Shown here in pieces: positions 43,811 to 51,975 of a DNA stretch of 64,000 bases. The notes below the pieces were generated by a model. It worked only from the letters and a program-made list of their open reading frames with translations, ran no database searches and was not told where the DNA came from. The number at the start of each line of letters is the position of its first letter. The first letter of the stretch is position 1. A program made the position numbers and the translations under genes. This DNA is from Ohtaekwangia sp. (GTDB taxonomy: Bacteria; Bacteroidota; Bacteroidia; Cytophagales; Cyclobacteriaceae): the NCBI GenBank assembly GCA_021155195.1, contig JAJNPV010000037.1, forward strand, positions 186,001 to 250,000, read 5' to 3'.

Positions 43811-43969
43811 ATGGATATTCTAGTAATTGGATTAATCTACACCTTCATTTGTTTTCTGTTTGCTTCGAGAGCTCAGGGAAATGGCTGGGATTTTTGGGAT
43901 ACGTTTATGGTTGGATTCCTTTTCTGTCCGCTATTTGTTGTATTCAAAGTATTCAGGAAACCAGTTTAA
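43811..43969 (+). CDS. 52-residue two-helix membrane protein
   Basis: An ATG at 43811 opens a 52-residue frame ending in TAA one base before the ftsY stop. It begins MDILVIGLIYTFICFLFASR, followed by a short polar turn (AQGNGWDFWDT), a second hydrophobic segment (FMVGFLFCPLFVVF) and a basic tail (KVFRKPV). Two helices with a short aromatic loop and positive ends are what real small membrane proteins look like, and the frame fills the gap exactly. No homologue is recalled. It may be co-transcribed with the DUF6048 gene, which ends 36 bases upstream. Confidence 0.55.
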   Translation: MDILVIGLIYTFICFLFASRAQGNGWDFWDTFMVGFLFCPLFVVFKVFRKPV

Positions 43970-44926
43970 CTACTTCTTAAAAAGTGAATCCACAAACTCA
44001 GCTTTGTTGAATACCTGAAGGTCTTCTACTTTTTCGCCCACACCCACATAACGAACCGGAATCTTAAACTCATCGGAAATTCCAATTACTACACCGCCCT
44101 TAGCAGTGCCATCTAATTTTGTAATTGCTAAACATGTTACATCAGTTGCCTTTGTAAACTCACGAGCTTGTACGAGTGCGTTTTGACCAGTGCTTCCATC
44201 TAACACCAACATCACATCATGCGGAGCATGGGGTATCACCTTTTCCATCACTCGCTTAATTTTAGAAAGCTCTGCCATCAGATTCACTTTTGTGTGCAAG
44301 CGACCAGCCGTATCAATAATAATTACATCTGCACCTGTATCCACACCATGTTTAACGGCATCGTATGCCACGGCAGAAGGATCTGTATTCATGCCTTTGG
44401 AAATAACTGGTACACCCACCCGTTCGCCCCATATCTTTAATTGATCTACAGCTGCTGCGCGAAATGTATCGGCAGCGCCTAATACAACTGATTTTCCTTT
44501 CTTCTTAAATTGTGAGGAGAGCTTTCCTATAGTGGTGGTCTTACCCACACCATTTACACCTACCACCATTAACACATAAGGTTTTATGCCGGCCGGAACC
44601 TCAAAATCTCCTAGGTCTTCGGTATTGTTTTCAGAAAGCAGGTTGGCAACTTCTTCTTTTAGGATTTTATCCAACTCAGAAGTACCCAAGTACTTATCGC
44701 GGGCCACGCGAGCCTGAATTTTTTCTATGATTTTTACAGTGGTATTGATGCCAACATCCGAGGAGATAAGTATTTCTTCCAGATTGTCAAGTACTTCGTC
44801 ATCTACTGTCGATTTTCCCGCGATCGCCTTTCCCAACTTATTAAAAAAACTCTGATTGGATTTTTGTAAACCCTGATCCAACGTTTCTTTTTTTTCCTTA
44901 GCAAACAAACCCGAGAAGAATGACAT
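43970..44926 (-). CDS. ftsY: Signal recognition particle receptor FtsY
   Basis: The 318-residue protein has the NG domain of the SRP receptor, which docks SRP-ribosome complexes at the inner membrane. The helical N domain spans about 20-105, the P-loop GVNGVGKT is at 123-130, followed by GAADTFRAAAVDQL, DTAGRLHTK and TKLDGTAKGG. The acidic A domain of proteobacterial FtsY is missing; only a short N-terminal amphipathic helix (MSFFSGLFAK) can contact the membrane, as usual in this phylum. It follows DUF4295 with an intrinsic terminator between. Confidence 0.96.
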   Translation of the reverse strand: MSFFSGLFAKEKKETLDQGLQKSNQSFFNKLGKAIAGKSTVDDEVLDNLEEILISSDVGINTTVKIIEKIQARVARDKYLGTSELDKILKEEVANLLSENNTEDLGDFEVPAGIKPYVLMVVGVNGVGKTTTIGKLSSQFKKKGKSVVLGAADTFRAAAVDQLKIWGERVGVPVISKGMNTDPSAVAYDAVKHGVDTGADVIIIDTAGRLHTKVNLMAELSKIKRVMEKVIPHAPHDVMLVLDGSTGQNALVQAREFTKATDVTCLAITKLDGTAKGGVVIGISDEFKIPVRYVGVGEKVEDLQVFNKAEFVDSLFKK

Positions 44927-44969
44927 ATCAGTTGTTATAAATTCTGTTGAAGATAGTGCTAAAATAAAA

Positions 44970-44991
44970 AAAGTCCCTTAGCAGGGACTTT
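44970..44991 (-). terminator. Intrinsic terminator between DUF4295 and ftsY
   Basis: Read on the minus strand, AAAGTCCCT and AGGGACTTT form a 9-pair stem with a 4-base loop, followed by a T-rich run. It should end most ribosomal-operon transcripts before ftsY, or partly attenuate them. Confidence 0.8.
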
Positions 44992-45014
44992 CTGATTTTT
45001 ATGTTTGGTTCAGC

Positions 45015-45170
45015 TTACTTTTTGGCAAGCGTTTCCTTAACCAGGTCTGATACTACAATTTCTTCTTTGAAGATGTAAGCACCGGTTTTTTCTGACTTCA
45101 CAGCACGGATTACTTTCGCATAACTTTTGCCGTCTGTTTTCTTGAGTGACGCAACAACTTTCTTTGCCAT
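45015..45170 (-). CDS. DUF4295 family protein
   Basis: A 51-residue frame begins MAKKVVASLKKTDGKSYAKV and ends LVKETLAKK. This is the conserved small basic DUF4295 protein found in Bacteroidota directly after rpmG. The position and basic character suggest an association with the ribosome, though no function is established. It starts 2 bases after the rpmG stop and a terminator follows it. Confidence 0.9.
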   Translation of the reverse strand: MAKKVVASLKKTDGKSYAKVIRAVKSEKTGAYIFKEEIVVSDLVKETLAKK

Positions 45171-45172
45171 GA

Positions 45173-45355
45173 TTACTTAATTTCTTTGTGTAACGTGTAT
45201 TTCTTTAATACCGGGTTATACTTTTTAAGCTCAATACGCTCAGTAGTATTCTTACGGTTTTTAGTGGTAATGTGGCGGCTCATGCCCGGCATGCCCGTAG
45301 CCTTGTGCTCTGTGCACTCTAGAATTACCTGTATTCTGTTTCCTTTCTTTGCCAT
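45173..45355 (-). CDS. rpmG: 50S ribosomal protein L33
   Basis: The 60-residue protein is bL33 (MAKKGNRIQVILECTEHK ... GMSRHITTKNRKNTTERIELKKYNP). It keeps only one of the Cys residues of the zinc-binding form (ECTEH), so it appears to be a zinc-independent version. It is the middle gene of the rpmB-rpmG-DUF4295 operon. Confidence 0.96.
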   Translation of the reverse strand: MAKKGNRIQVILECTEHKATGMPGMSRHITTKNRKNTTERIELKKYNPVLKKYTLHKEIK

Positions 45356-45375
45356 AGTAGCAGCTTATTTAACTA

Positions 45376-45615
45376 TTAGATTGAAAGGGTTCCTTTGGCC
45401 TTTGCTTCTTTCAAAACAGCCGTAATTCCCTTCAAATTGATTGTCTTAATTGCTTTCGCAGATACCTTTAACGTAATCCACTTATCTTCCTCCGGGATAA
45501 AAAAACGCTTTGTGTGCAGATTTGGATAAAATCTGCGCTTCGTCTTATTGTTCGCGTGAGAAACATTATTGCCTACCTGAGGTCTTTTTCCTGTGATTTG
45601 ACAAACCCTCGCCAT
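45376..45615 (-). CDS. rpmB: 50S ribosomal protein L28
   Basis: The 79-residue protein is bL28 (MARVCQITGKRPQVGNNVSHANNKTKRRFYPN ... VSAKAIKTINLKGI). It lacks the zinc-binding CxxC arrangement and carries a single Cys at position 5. It heads the operon, with a leader containing a short hairpin and a promoter upstream. Confidence 0.96.
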   Translation of the reverse strand: MARVCQITGKRPQVGNNVSHANNKTKRRFYPNLHTKRFFIPEEDKWITLKVSAKAIKTINLKGITAVLKEAKAKGTLSI

Positions 45616-45638
45616 AATAACTTATTTGATGATTTAGC

Positions 45639-45654
45639 CCCTTTCTGAAAAGGG
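45639..45654 (-). promoter_or_regulatory. Leader hairpin of the rpmB operon
   Basis: On the minus strand CCCTTT, loop TCAG and AAAGGG form a perfect 6-pair stem between the predicted promoter and the rpmB start, 23 bases from the ATG. It could be an autoregulatory ribosomal-protein leader element, but may be a chance hairpin. Confidence 0.35.
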
Positions 45655-45658
45655 ACTG

Positions 45659-45690
45659 CAAATATCGGGAAATGACACCTAATAAACCAA
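45659..45690 (-). promoter_or_regulatory. Promoter of the rpmB-rpmG-DUF4295 operon
   Basis: On the minus strand GATATTTG (45666-45659) is a 7 of 8 match to TAnnTTTG, with TTG at 45690-45688, 21 bases upstream. Transcription would start near 45652, at the edge of the leader hairpin, so hairpin and promoter may not both be exact. Confidence 0.4.
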
Positions 45691-45804
45691 GTCTCATCTA
45701 AAATAATGGTTGAAGACCCTAAAAAGGTATGTGACAACACCTTAATTCAGATAGTTAGCTCACTAAATCCTTCTAATTACCTGAAAATCTAATATTTTTC
45801 CTCC

Positions 45805-47742
45805 ATGAGAAAGATTCTTGTGTTTGTATTATGCCTGGGGGCAACGGTTGCGAAAAGTCAAAGCGGCAGCATCGACAGCCTGAAAACGATATTGGCTAAC
45901 CCTAAAAGTGAAAGTGAGCGAATAAAAGTCCTGCTTGAACTGTGTTGGGAATTACGCTTCGTAAATGCTGACACCGCTCGGGTATACGGACTACAAGCCC
46001 TGTCGCTTTCGCGGGATCTAAAAAATAAAGATTACGAAGTAGAAGCCTTACATAATGTAGGGATCACCCACGAAGCTCAAGGTAATTACAGCGAAGCACT
46101 TGATTTTGAGCTGCGTGCTCTGGATTTGCGAAAAGAAATTGGAGATGAATCAAAAACAGCTAACACACTTAACAATATTGGAATCATCTATGACGAACAA
46201 GGCAACTTCCCCAAGGCAATCGAATATTACTTAAGCGCCCGGAAAATCTATGAGAATTTGAAAGATGATGAGAAGATAGCTATGGTGATAATAAACATGG
46301 CCATCGTTTTAAAAAGCCAGAAGGAATATCCACAGGTTATTTCTAATTATCAGGAAGCGCTGGTGATTTATAATCGCCTCAACAAGAAGTTTGGAATAGC
46401 CGTGTGTCACGCCAACCTGGGTTCGGTTTATTATTATCTGCCAAACTACGATAGTGCGTTGCACTACTCCCTATTAGCTACGGCCGAGTTTGAATCGCAA
46501 AATGTTCAACAATTTTTACCAACAACACTGTGTAATGCAGGGATGGCATACGACAAACTGGGTAACAAAGAATTAGCTAAATCATTTCTCATACGGGCAA
46601 AAAATTTGAATGAAACATATAACAATAAGAAAGAGCTCGCCTTTGTAATGATATACCTGGCCAATATTTATCGCGAAGAAGGAAATACGGATGTCGCTGA
46701 AAAAATGGCAAAGGATGCGTTGATGATTGCCCAACGAATAAGTGCCCTGAAAGAAGTAATGGATGCCAGGCTGGCATTGTCTGAGATAAAAGCAGCTCAA
46801 CGAAATTTTGAAAGCGCTTATAATGAACTAAAAGAATCAGGTATTGTAAAAGATTCTTTATACCAGCAAGAGAAAGCCAGGCAAATAGCAGAACTGCAAA
46901 CCCAGTATGAAACAGTAAAAAAGGAAAATCAAATCCTTCTGCTAAAACAAGAGAATGCGATTAAGGATTCGCGGCTCAATCAAAGTTTGCTCGCCATATT
47001 TTTACTACTTGCTATTTTGGGGGCCATTATTGCATTAGGTTATTTATGGAAGAACCGACTCAAATTGAAACAGCAAGCAGAGCTACAAGCCACACGTGCT
47101 GCTTTGCGCGAGAGCCAGTTAAAGGCTGTGATCGGATCGCAAGAGGAAGAACGAAAACGGTTTGCGGCTGATTTGCATGACGGGTTTGGGCAAATGATTT
47201 CGGCCTTGCGGTTAAGTCTTTCCCGTGAGGTGGTAGAAAAGCCTACGGTTGATCATGCACTTGGTGTGTTGAATGATATGAATATTGAGATCAGAAACAT
47301 TGCTTTTAATTTGATGCCACAAGTGCTTATGAAAAGCGGAATTCAAGAAGCACTGAAGGAGTTTGCTTCGCGAATAAACCGATCGGGTGGAGTTACGGTT
47401 TCCGTACAAACGTATGATCTTGATAAAGAAATGTCGGTAGATCATGGAATCGCCTTATATCGAATCTGCCAGGAGTGGGTAAACAATGTGATAAAATATA
47501 GTAAAGGCAATCAGATTTCGATTCAATTAGTACAACACCCCGAGGAATTGATTCTCACTATTGAAGATAACGGAAATGGTTTTGATGTAGACGATCTTAC
47601 AGCCAGCCAGGGCAATGGTTGGAAAAATATTAACTCCCGCCTGCACATGATAAAGGGCTCTATTGAAATCGATACAAAAAAGGGAAGGAAAGGAACAACA
47701 ATGGTTGTAGCAGTACCTCTGCTGGTTTCTCAACCTGTTTAG
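45805..47742 (+). CDS. TPR-containing sensor histidine kinase, NarL/DesK type
   Basis: The 645-residue protein has a signal peptide, about seven tetratricopeptide repeats in residues 60-360 (for example AEALHNVGITHEAQGNYSEALDFE and ANTLNNIGIIYDEQGNFPKAIEYYL), a coiled coil around 345-385, one membrane helix at about 393-413, a second coiled coil, and a HisKA_3 domain with H458 in FAADLHDGFGQ. The HATPase domain ends the protein (GIALYRICQEWVNNVIKYS, EDNGNGFDVDDL). The TPR domain faces the periplasm. The NarL-type regulator at 48408 is the likely partner. Confidence 0.92.
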   Translation: MRKILVFVLCLGATVAKSQSGSIDSLKTILANPKSESERIKVLLELCWELRFVNADTARVYGLQALSLSRDLKNKDYEVEALHNVGITHEAQGNYSEALDFELRALDLRKEIGDESKTANTLNNIGIIYDEQGNFPKAIEYYLSARKIYENLKDDEKIAMVIINMAIVLKSQKEYPQVISNYQEALVIYNRLNKKFGIAVCHANLGSVYYYLPNYDSALHYSLLATAEFESQNVQQFLPTTLCNAGMAYDKLGNKELAKSFLIRAKNLNETYNNKKELAFVMIYLANIYREEGNTDVAEKMAKDALMIAQRISALKEVMDARLALSEIKAAQRNFESAYNELKESGIVKDSLYQQEKARQIAELQTQYETVKKENQILLLKQENAIKDSRLNQSLLAIFLLLAILGAIIALGYLWKNRLKLKQQAELQATRAALRESQLKAVIGSQEEERKRFAADLHDGFGQMISALRLSLSREVVEKPTVDHALGVLNDMNIEIRNIAFNLMPQVLMKSGIQEALKEFASRINRSGGVTVSVQTYDLDKEMSVDHGIALYRICQEWVNNVIKYSKGNQISIQLVQHPEELILTIEDNGNGFDVDDLTASQGNGWKNINSRLHMIKGSIEIDTKKGRKGTTMVVAVPLLVSQPV

Positions 47743-47819
47743 TATCCGTACTGGTACTTAGTTCGAATACCTCAAAAGTGGTATTTCCTTTCCATAATCC
47801 TCAAGGTACTTTTAAGGTT

Positions 47820-48377
47820 ATGAAAGTTTCTGGGGAGTACACCTATAAAAATAGTTTGTCCGAAAAACCTTGCACTGCAATTCTTACGGAGTATAATCTA
47901 ACGTTGCAATCGGAAGGGCAAGAACGTGTTATCCCTTATGCAAATATTTTAACAGTTAGGCTATGCAAATCGAAAAGCAGATTTAAGGCGGTTATTCAAC
48001 CTGATGGGCAGCAACCTATTATCATTACCAATCAATTCTACCTATCCAGTCGCGAGCGTGAAGATCGGTCGCGCCAATACGCAACGTTCATTCGAATTCT
48101 TCACTTTCATATGAAGGACAAAAGTACGGCTGAATACACGTGTGGCAAGAATCTAAAAAATTTATTGATTTGGGCCTGCAGTGCGGTAGTAGTTGCATTT
48201 ATTTTTTCTTTTGTACTCGAGTTTTTACAAATGAATCCTGTAAACTCGAACATGCTAGCGGTTGGTCTTTCAATACTCAGTATTGTTTTGATCATTTTTC
48301 TTAATTGGGGTCGGTTGCCAAATGTTTACCGGCCTGAAGATATTCCCCTTCAATTTCTTCCACAAGGATTCAACTAA
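47820..48377 (+). CDS. Small membrane protein with PH-like N-terminal domain
   Basis: From the ATG at 47820 the product is 185 residues; a GTG at 47778 would add 14 residues with no sign of conservation. Residues about 1-95 form a strand-rich domain (CTAILTEYNLTLQ, VIPYANILTVRLCK, QPIIITNQFYL, YATFIRILHFHM) like PH or bPH2 domains. Two membrane helices follow (LIWACSAVVVAFIFSFVLEFL and NMLAVGLSILSIVLIIFL). It sits between a histidine kinase and its probable response regulator, so it could modulate the pathway or be its target. Family not recognised. Confidence 0.6.
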   Translation: MKVSGEYTYKNSLSEKPCTAILTEYNLTLQSEGQERVIPYANILTVRLCKSKSRFKAVIQPDGQQPIIITNQFYLSSREREDRSRQYATFIRILHFHMKDKSTAEYTCGKNLKNLLIWACSAVVVAFIFSFVLEFLQMNPVNSNMLAVGLSILSIVLIIFLNWGRLPNVYRPEDIPLQFLPQGFN

Positions 48378-48407
48378 TTTGATACCGATCGACTATTTTT
48401 ATCGCGT

Positions 48408-49046
48408 ATGAACAATAGTCCGGCCATTAGACTTTTTCTGGTAGATGATCACCACATTGTTTTGGATGGTCTAAAATCTATGTTTGACCAAGACGGGGGA
48501 TTTGAAATACTTGGTACGGCCAGTAATGCTGAAGATGCACTTGTGTTAATGGATAAGAAAAGACCCGATATTCTTCTTACAGACTATAGCCTACCGGGCA
48601 TGAGTGGATTGGAACTATGCGTAAAGGCAAAAACAAAGTTTCCGACTGTTAAGCGTGTTATACTTAGTATGCATGATGAAGGAATTCTTGTAAAACAAAT
48701 TTTGAAGGAGGGGGTGGATGGCTATTTGTTAAAAAGCATTCAACAAACAGAGCTTAAATCTGCATTGCTGCAAATTGCGAAAGGCATGGCTTATGTAAGC
48801 CCTGAGATCACTAAACTTGTATTGGCTGACTTGAGCAATAATCAGCAAGAAGAGCTGTTAACGGAGCGTGAACGCGAGATATTGAGCTTGATCGCCAAAG
48901 AGAATTCGAACAAACAGATTGCAGAGAGATTATTTATCAGTGAACGAACTGTTGAAACTCATCGTAAGAATATTTTTCGCAAAACAAATACTACCTCTAT
49001 TGTGGGATTAATTAAGTATGCTTTTGCAAACAATTTGATTCGCTAA
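48408..49046 (+). CDS. NarL/FixJ-family response regulator
   Basis: The 212-residue protein has a receiver domain with acidic pair D13/D14, phosphoacceptor D59 in LLTDYSLPG, and the Lys in YLLKS, then a LuxR-type helix-turn-helix (LTEREREILSLIAKENSNKQIAERLFISERTVETHRKNI near 148-190). It is the natural partner of the TPR kinase at 45805. The stop overlaps the convergent HAD gene by 4 bases. Confidence 0.93.
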   Translation: MNNSPAIRLFLVDDHHIVLDGLKSMFDQDGGFEILGTASNAEDALVLMDKKRPDILLTDYSLPGMSGLELCVKAKTKFPTVKRVILSMHDEGILVKQILKEGVDGYLLKSIQQTELKSALLQIAKGMAYVSPEITKLVLADLSNNQQEELLTEREREILSLIAKENSNKQIAERLFISERTVETHRKNIFRKTNTTSIVGLIKYAFANNLIR

Positions 49047-49702
49047 TTCTTAAAAACCTCGTTAAACAATTTTTCGGGCGCAAGTCCTGTAAAGTCATCG
49101 ATAACAAAATCGGTATGGGCTAATTCCTCATGGCTATGAGTAGTTGTTACACCTACTACTTTTGAGCCGGCCCGTTGCGCAGCCTCAACACCCGAGAGAG
49201 AATCTTCAAACACAATGCATTGCTCGGGATCGAATCCTATTCGCTTGGCCACTTTCAAATAAATCTCCGGATTGGGTTTGCCATGTTTAACATCCGACTG
49301 ATCTAAAATTATATCGAAATATTTCTCCAACCGAGTGGAGGTCAAACAAAAATCTACATTACTGCGAGGTGCAGAGGTACCAATGGCTTTTGCTATTTTT
49401 TGAACTTCAAGCAATTTCAAAAAATCTTCTAATCCGGCTAATGGTTTGATTTCACCCTTATAGAGTTCGCGAAAAAGCGCTTCCTTTTCTTCACCCAGGT
49501 CTAAAATCTTTTCTTTAGGGAGATCTCCAAAAAGATTTCGAATCCAATCGTTGTTGGTACGGCCATAAATTTTGTTCAATAATTCTTCATCACTTAAGTG
49601 ATAACCATGCTGCGCACAAAACTGGCGAAGTGAAATTTTGTGAAATGGATTGCTATCGATGATAACCCCATCCATATCAAAGATGACTGCAAAAGAATTC
49701 AT
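49043..49702 (-). CDS. HAD-superfamily phosphatase, beta-phosphoglucomutase-like
   Basis: The 219-residue protein has the complete HAD motifs: D10 and D12 in FDMDGVIIDSNPFH, motif II in GTSAP near 119, motif III Lys in KHGKPNPEIY, and motif IV VFEDSLSGVEAA. A four-helix cap lies at about 18-85 (HKISLRQFCAQHGY). Members include beta-phosphoglucomutase and phosphatases for sugar phosphates; which applies here cannot be seen. It lies 15 bases after the T9SS protein gene on the same strand. Confidence 0.88.
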   Translation of the reverse strand: MNSFAVIFDMDGVIIDSNPFHKISLRQFCAQHGYHLSDEELLNKIYGRTNNDWIRNLFGDLPKEKILDLGEEKEALFRELYKGEIKPLAGLEDFLKLLEVQKIAKAIGTSAPRSNVDFCLTSTRLEKYFDIILDQSDVKHGKPNPEIYLKVAKRIGFDPEQCIVFEDSLSGVEAAQRAGSKVVGVTTTHSHEELAHTDFVIDDFTGLAPEKLFNEVFKN

Positions 49703-49717
49703 AATTGAAGGGAGTAC

Positions 49718-51892
49718 TTAATAAATGACGAAGCGCCTGGCAATGGATTTTCCGTTGTATGTAAAGTGTGCAAGATAGAGCCCGGCTGTTACATTCGAAA
49801 ACTGGATGGGATATTCCTGATTGGCAGGAATGAAGTAAGACTGTGAAAGTTTTTGACCAAGTGCCGTATAGAACTGAACAATTACATTTCTATCCGATTT
49901 TATTTTCATAATCTCATTTTCCTCTACGGGGTTTGGGAAGATATCAATCACGGGTTCGTCAGGCAGTAATTTACTTTCCTCATTCCTCAAAATGTGAAGT
50001 CCACCCAAAGCATTGCCATAGACTACAGCAGGACGGTCGCTATTAAATAAATTTACAATGGTAGGCCATCCGCGTCCACCAAAGTTTTTAGACTCATAGC
50101 TTTCTGTAAATGAATTGTAGAGAATATCCGTAATGCCAACAACGTTGCTATCCTGTGCGCGAAAATCTCCATAAACAGTAAGTTCACCGCGTTGATTAGA
50201 TACAATTAAATCACTTCGTCCATCGGCATCAAGATCGCCAGCTGCCAAGGCCGGGCTTTGTCTATCGGTGCTGGAGCCTAAACCAAGAAAGGCTCCGTTA
50301 TCTAGTGTAAAGTTGAACTGATCAGCTGGTGCTGTTCTTCTCCAATATTGAATAGCACCTGTTGTTTTGCCAACAAGCAGATCGTTCAATCCATCCTGAT
50401 TAACATCCACTACCAAAATGTTTTCAGTTTCGGAAATTGAGAAGTTTGTAGATTGAAGAGATTGGCCAGAAAAATTAAGACCACTGGTGGAGGTATTTGG
50501 AACATAGTATAATGAAGTTGTTCCGCTTTGCTGTTTAGTTCCTGTAAACACAAAATCAATCGTAGCATCTCCATTCATATCCGCAAACTGAATTTTTGTG
50601 TTGTAGAAATTGGCCAACGAAAAATTAATAAAATCGGAGGTTATCAGCTTAAATGTTGCATTATCGGCAGTTCCTATATTTTCGTATTGATAAACAGAAC
50701 TTGCAAAGTCTAATCCTGTATAGTTACTGATAAACATATCTTGATCGCCATCACCATCCACATCCATAAAAGCAGGGGCTGCAAAATCGCCAACATCAAT
50801 CATTTGATCTTGCAAAAAATTTGTGCTTTGAAATGTGAACTGAGGTAGTTGTACTGTGCCTGTGTTTTTATAGAACCACATCGATTCTTTAAAATTTATA
50901 TTTTGAAACGTGCGCGAATAAATGTTTGGTGAGCTAATCAAGTCAGGTTTTCCATCGAAGTCTAAATCCTCTAAGTAAGAAGCTGGAAAAATCAAAAAGT
51001 TTATTGGATCGGAAGCCGGGAAACTAACCGCTGTTGTCATCAACGCATCGTCTGCAGTCCCCATATTTTCGAGCATATACAATCGGCTGCAACTTTCTTC
51101 TGAAAAAAGAAGTTCACGATCGCCATCGTTATCTAAATCAATTGTTAACAATGTTTTCCCACCGGCATGTTGTGTTCGGCCTCCGGGTAATGATGCACAG
51201 GTTTGGCCAAAGGCAAATTTTCCACACGAACATTCTTCGAAGTTGCCATAGGTTTGAGTTACTCTTTCTAATTGCAGCGAATCGCAGGTGCCGGTGCGCT
51301 CCATACTTAAATTTTTGTGCCACTCAATGGTGCCTATTCCTACAAACCGCACATTTAGGATATCTAAATCGCCATCGCCATCCACATCATCAATAGCAGG
51401 AATATCTGATTCATTTACTTTAAGATTTACATTGCTTGTAAATCCTTTGGTAAGAAGCGGAAAACCAGGGTTGTAAGGCCGCCAACTTAACTTATCGTTG
51501 GGTTTAGTTGTATTTACAAAAACAATAATCCCAAACGGATCGCTGGTAAAGATGTCTTTCTTTCCATCGCAATTAAAATCGCGCAACAGCAACCATTGCG
51601 TTACTTCTGCCGGAAATAATTCCTCGTAATCAGGTGCATACACATATTGTTTCGCTTCGTTTAAGAATGTTAAGATTTTATTAGCAGCCCGATCGAATAG
51701 AACGAGGTCGATATGAGAATCACCATTCAAATCCATAGTATTTACCTGGACCGAATTAAGTCCCCCAGCCCACGGTAATGAAATGGTTTTTCCATCAACT
51801 TCTACAGCAATACTTTGATCGAGTGTATAGGTAAACTGGCCCTGTACCCATACAGGAAACACAATAAACAGTAAAAGGTAGAGGTTACGCAT
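49718..51892 (-). CDS. T9SS-secreted FG-GAP/VCBS repeat protein
   Basis: The 724-residue product has a signal peptide (LYLLLFIVFPVWVQG). The body carries repeated D-x-[ND]-x-D-x-x-x-D-[LI] calcium-binding motifs of FG-GAP/VCBS repeats: LNGDSHIDLVLFD, NCDGKKDIFTSDP, VDGDGDLDILN, DNDGDRELLFSE, VDGDGDQDMFIS, MNGDATIDFVF, VNQDGLNDLLVG and LDADGRSDLIVS, suggesting a seven-bladed propeller. The last 75 residues (VIDIFPNPVEE ... GLYLAHFTYNGKSIARRFVIY) are a type A T9SS sorting domain, so the protein crosses the outer membrane and is probably surface-attached. Function of the propeller unknown. Confidence 0.9.
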   Translation of the reverse strand: MRNLYLLLFIVFPVWVQGQFTYTLDQSIAVEVDGKTISLPWAGGLNSVQVNTMDLNGDSHIDLVLFDRAANKILTFLNEAKQYVYAPDYEELFPAEVTQWLLLRDFNCDGKKDIFTSDPFGIIVFVNTTKPNDKLSWRPYNPGFPLLTKGFTSNVNLKVNESDIPAIDDVDGDGDLDILNVRFVGIGTIEWHKNLSMERTGTCDSLQLERVTQTYGNFEECSCGKFAFGQTCASLPGGRTQHAGGKTLLTIDLDNDGDRELLFSEESCSRLYMLENMGTADDALMTTAVSFPASDPINFLIFPASYLEDLDFDGKPDLISSPNIYSRTFQNINFKESMWFYKNTGTVQLPQFTFQSTNFLQDQMIDVGDFAAPAFMDVDGDGDQDMFISNYTGLDFASSVYQYENIGTADNATFKLITSDFINFSLANFYNTKIQFADMNGDATIDFVFTGTKQQSGTTSLYYVPNTSTSGLNFSGQSLQSTNFSISETENILVVDVNQDGLNDLLVGKTTGAIQYWRRTAPADQFNFTLDNGAFLGLGSSTDRQSPALAAGDLDADGRSDLIVSNQRGELTVYGDFRAQDSNVVGITDILYNSFTESYESKNFGGRGWPTIVNLFNSDRPAVVYGNALGGLHILRNEESKLLPDEPVIDIFPNPVEENEIMKIKSDRNVIVQFYTALGQKLSQSYFIPANQEYPIQFSNVTAGLYLAHFTYNGKSIARRFVIY

Positions 51893-51936
51893 TCAAAATT
51901 ATTCACATTCTATAACGAGGACACACGCCCACCTGT

Positions 51937-51954
51937 TATCTTGCCCGCAAGATA
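51937..51954. repeat. 7-base inverted repeat between the T9SS gene and murF
   Basis: TATCTTG, spacer CCCG, CAAGATA form a perfect 7-pair inverted repeat 22 bases before murF. The left arm also reads as a -7 box variant, so it may be promoter plus operator. The position is the 83-base divergent region. Confidence 0.35.
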
Positions 51955-51975
51955 CTTTACCTGGCTCTAATACAC

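Noticed and set aside
51894..51901. TAATTTTG on the minus strand next to the T9SS gene start
   Set aside because: It ends one base before the ATG, so transcription would start inside the coding region and remove the start codon; probably a chance AT-rich match.
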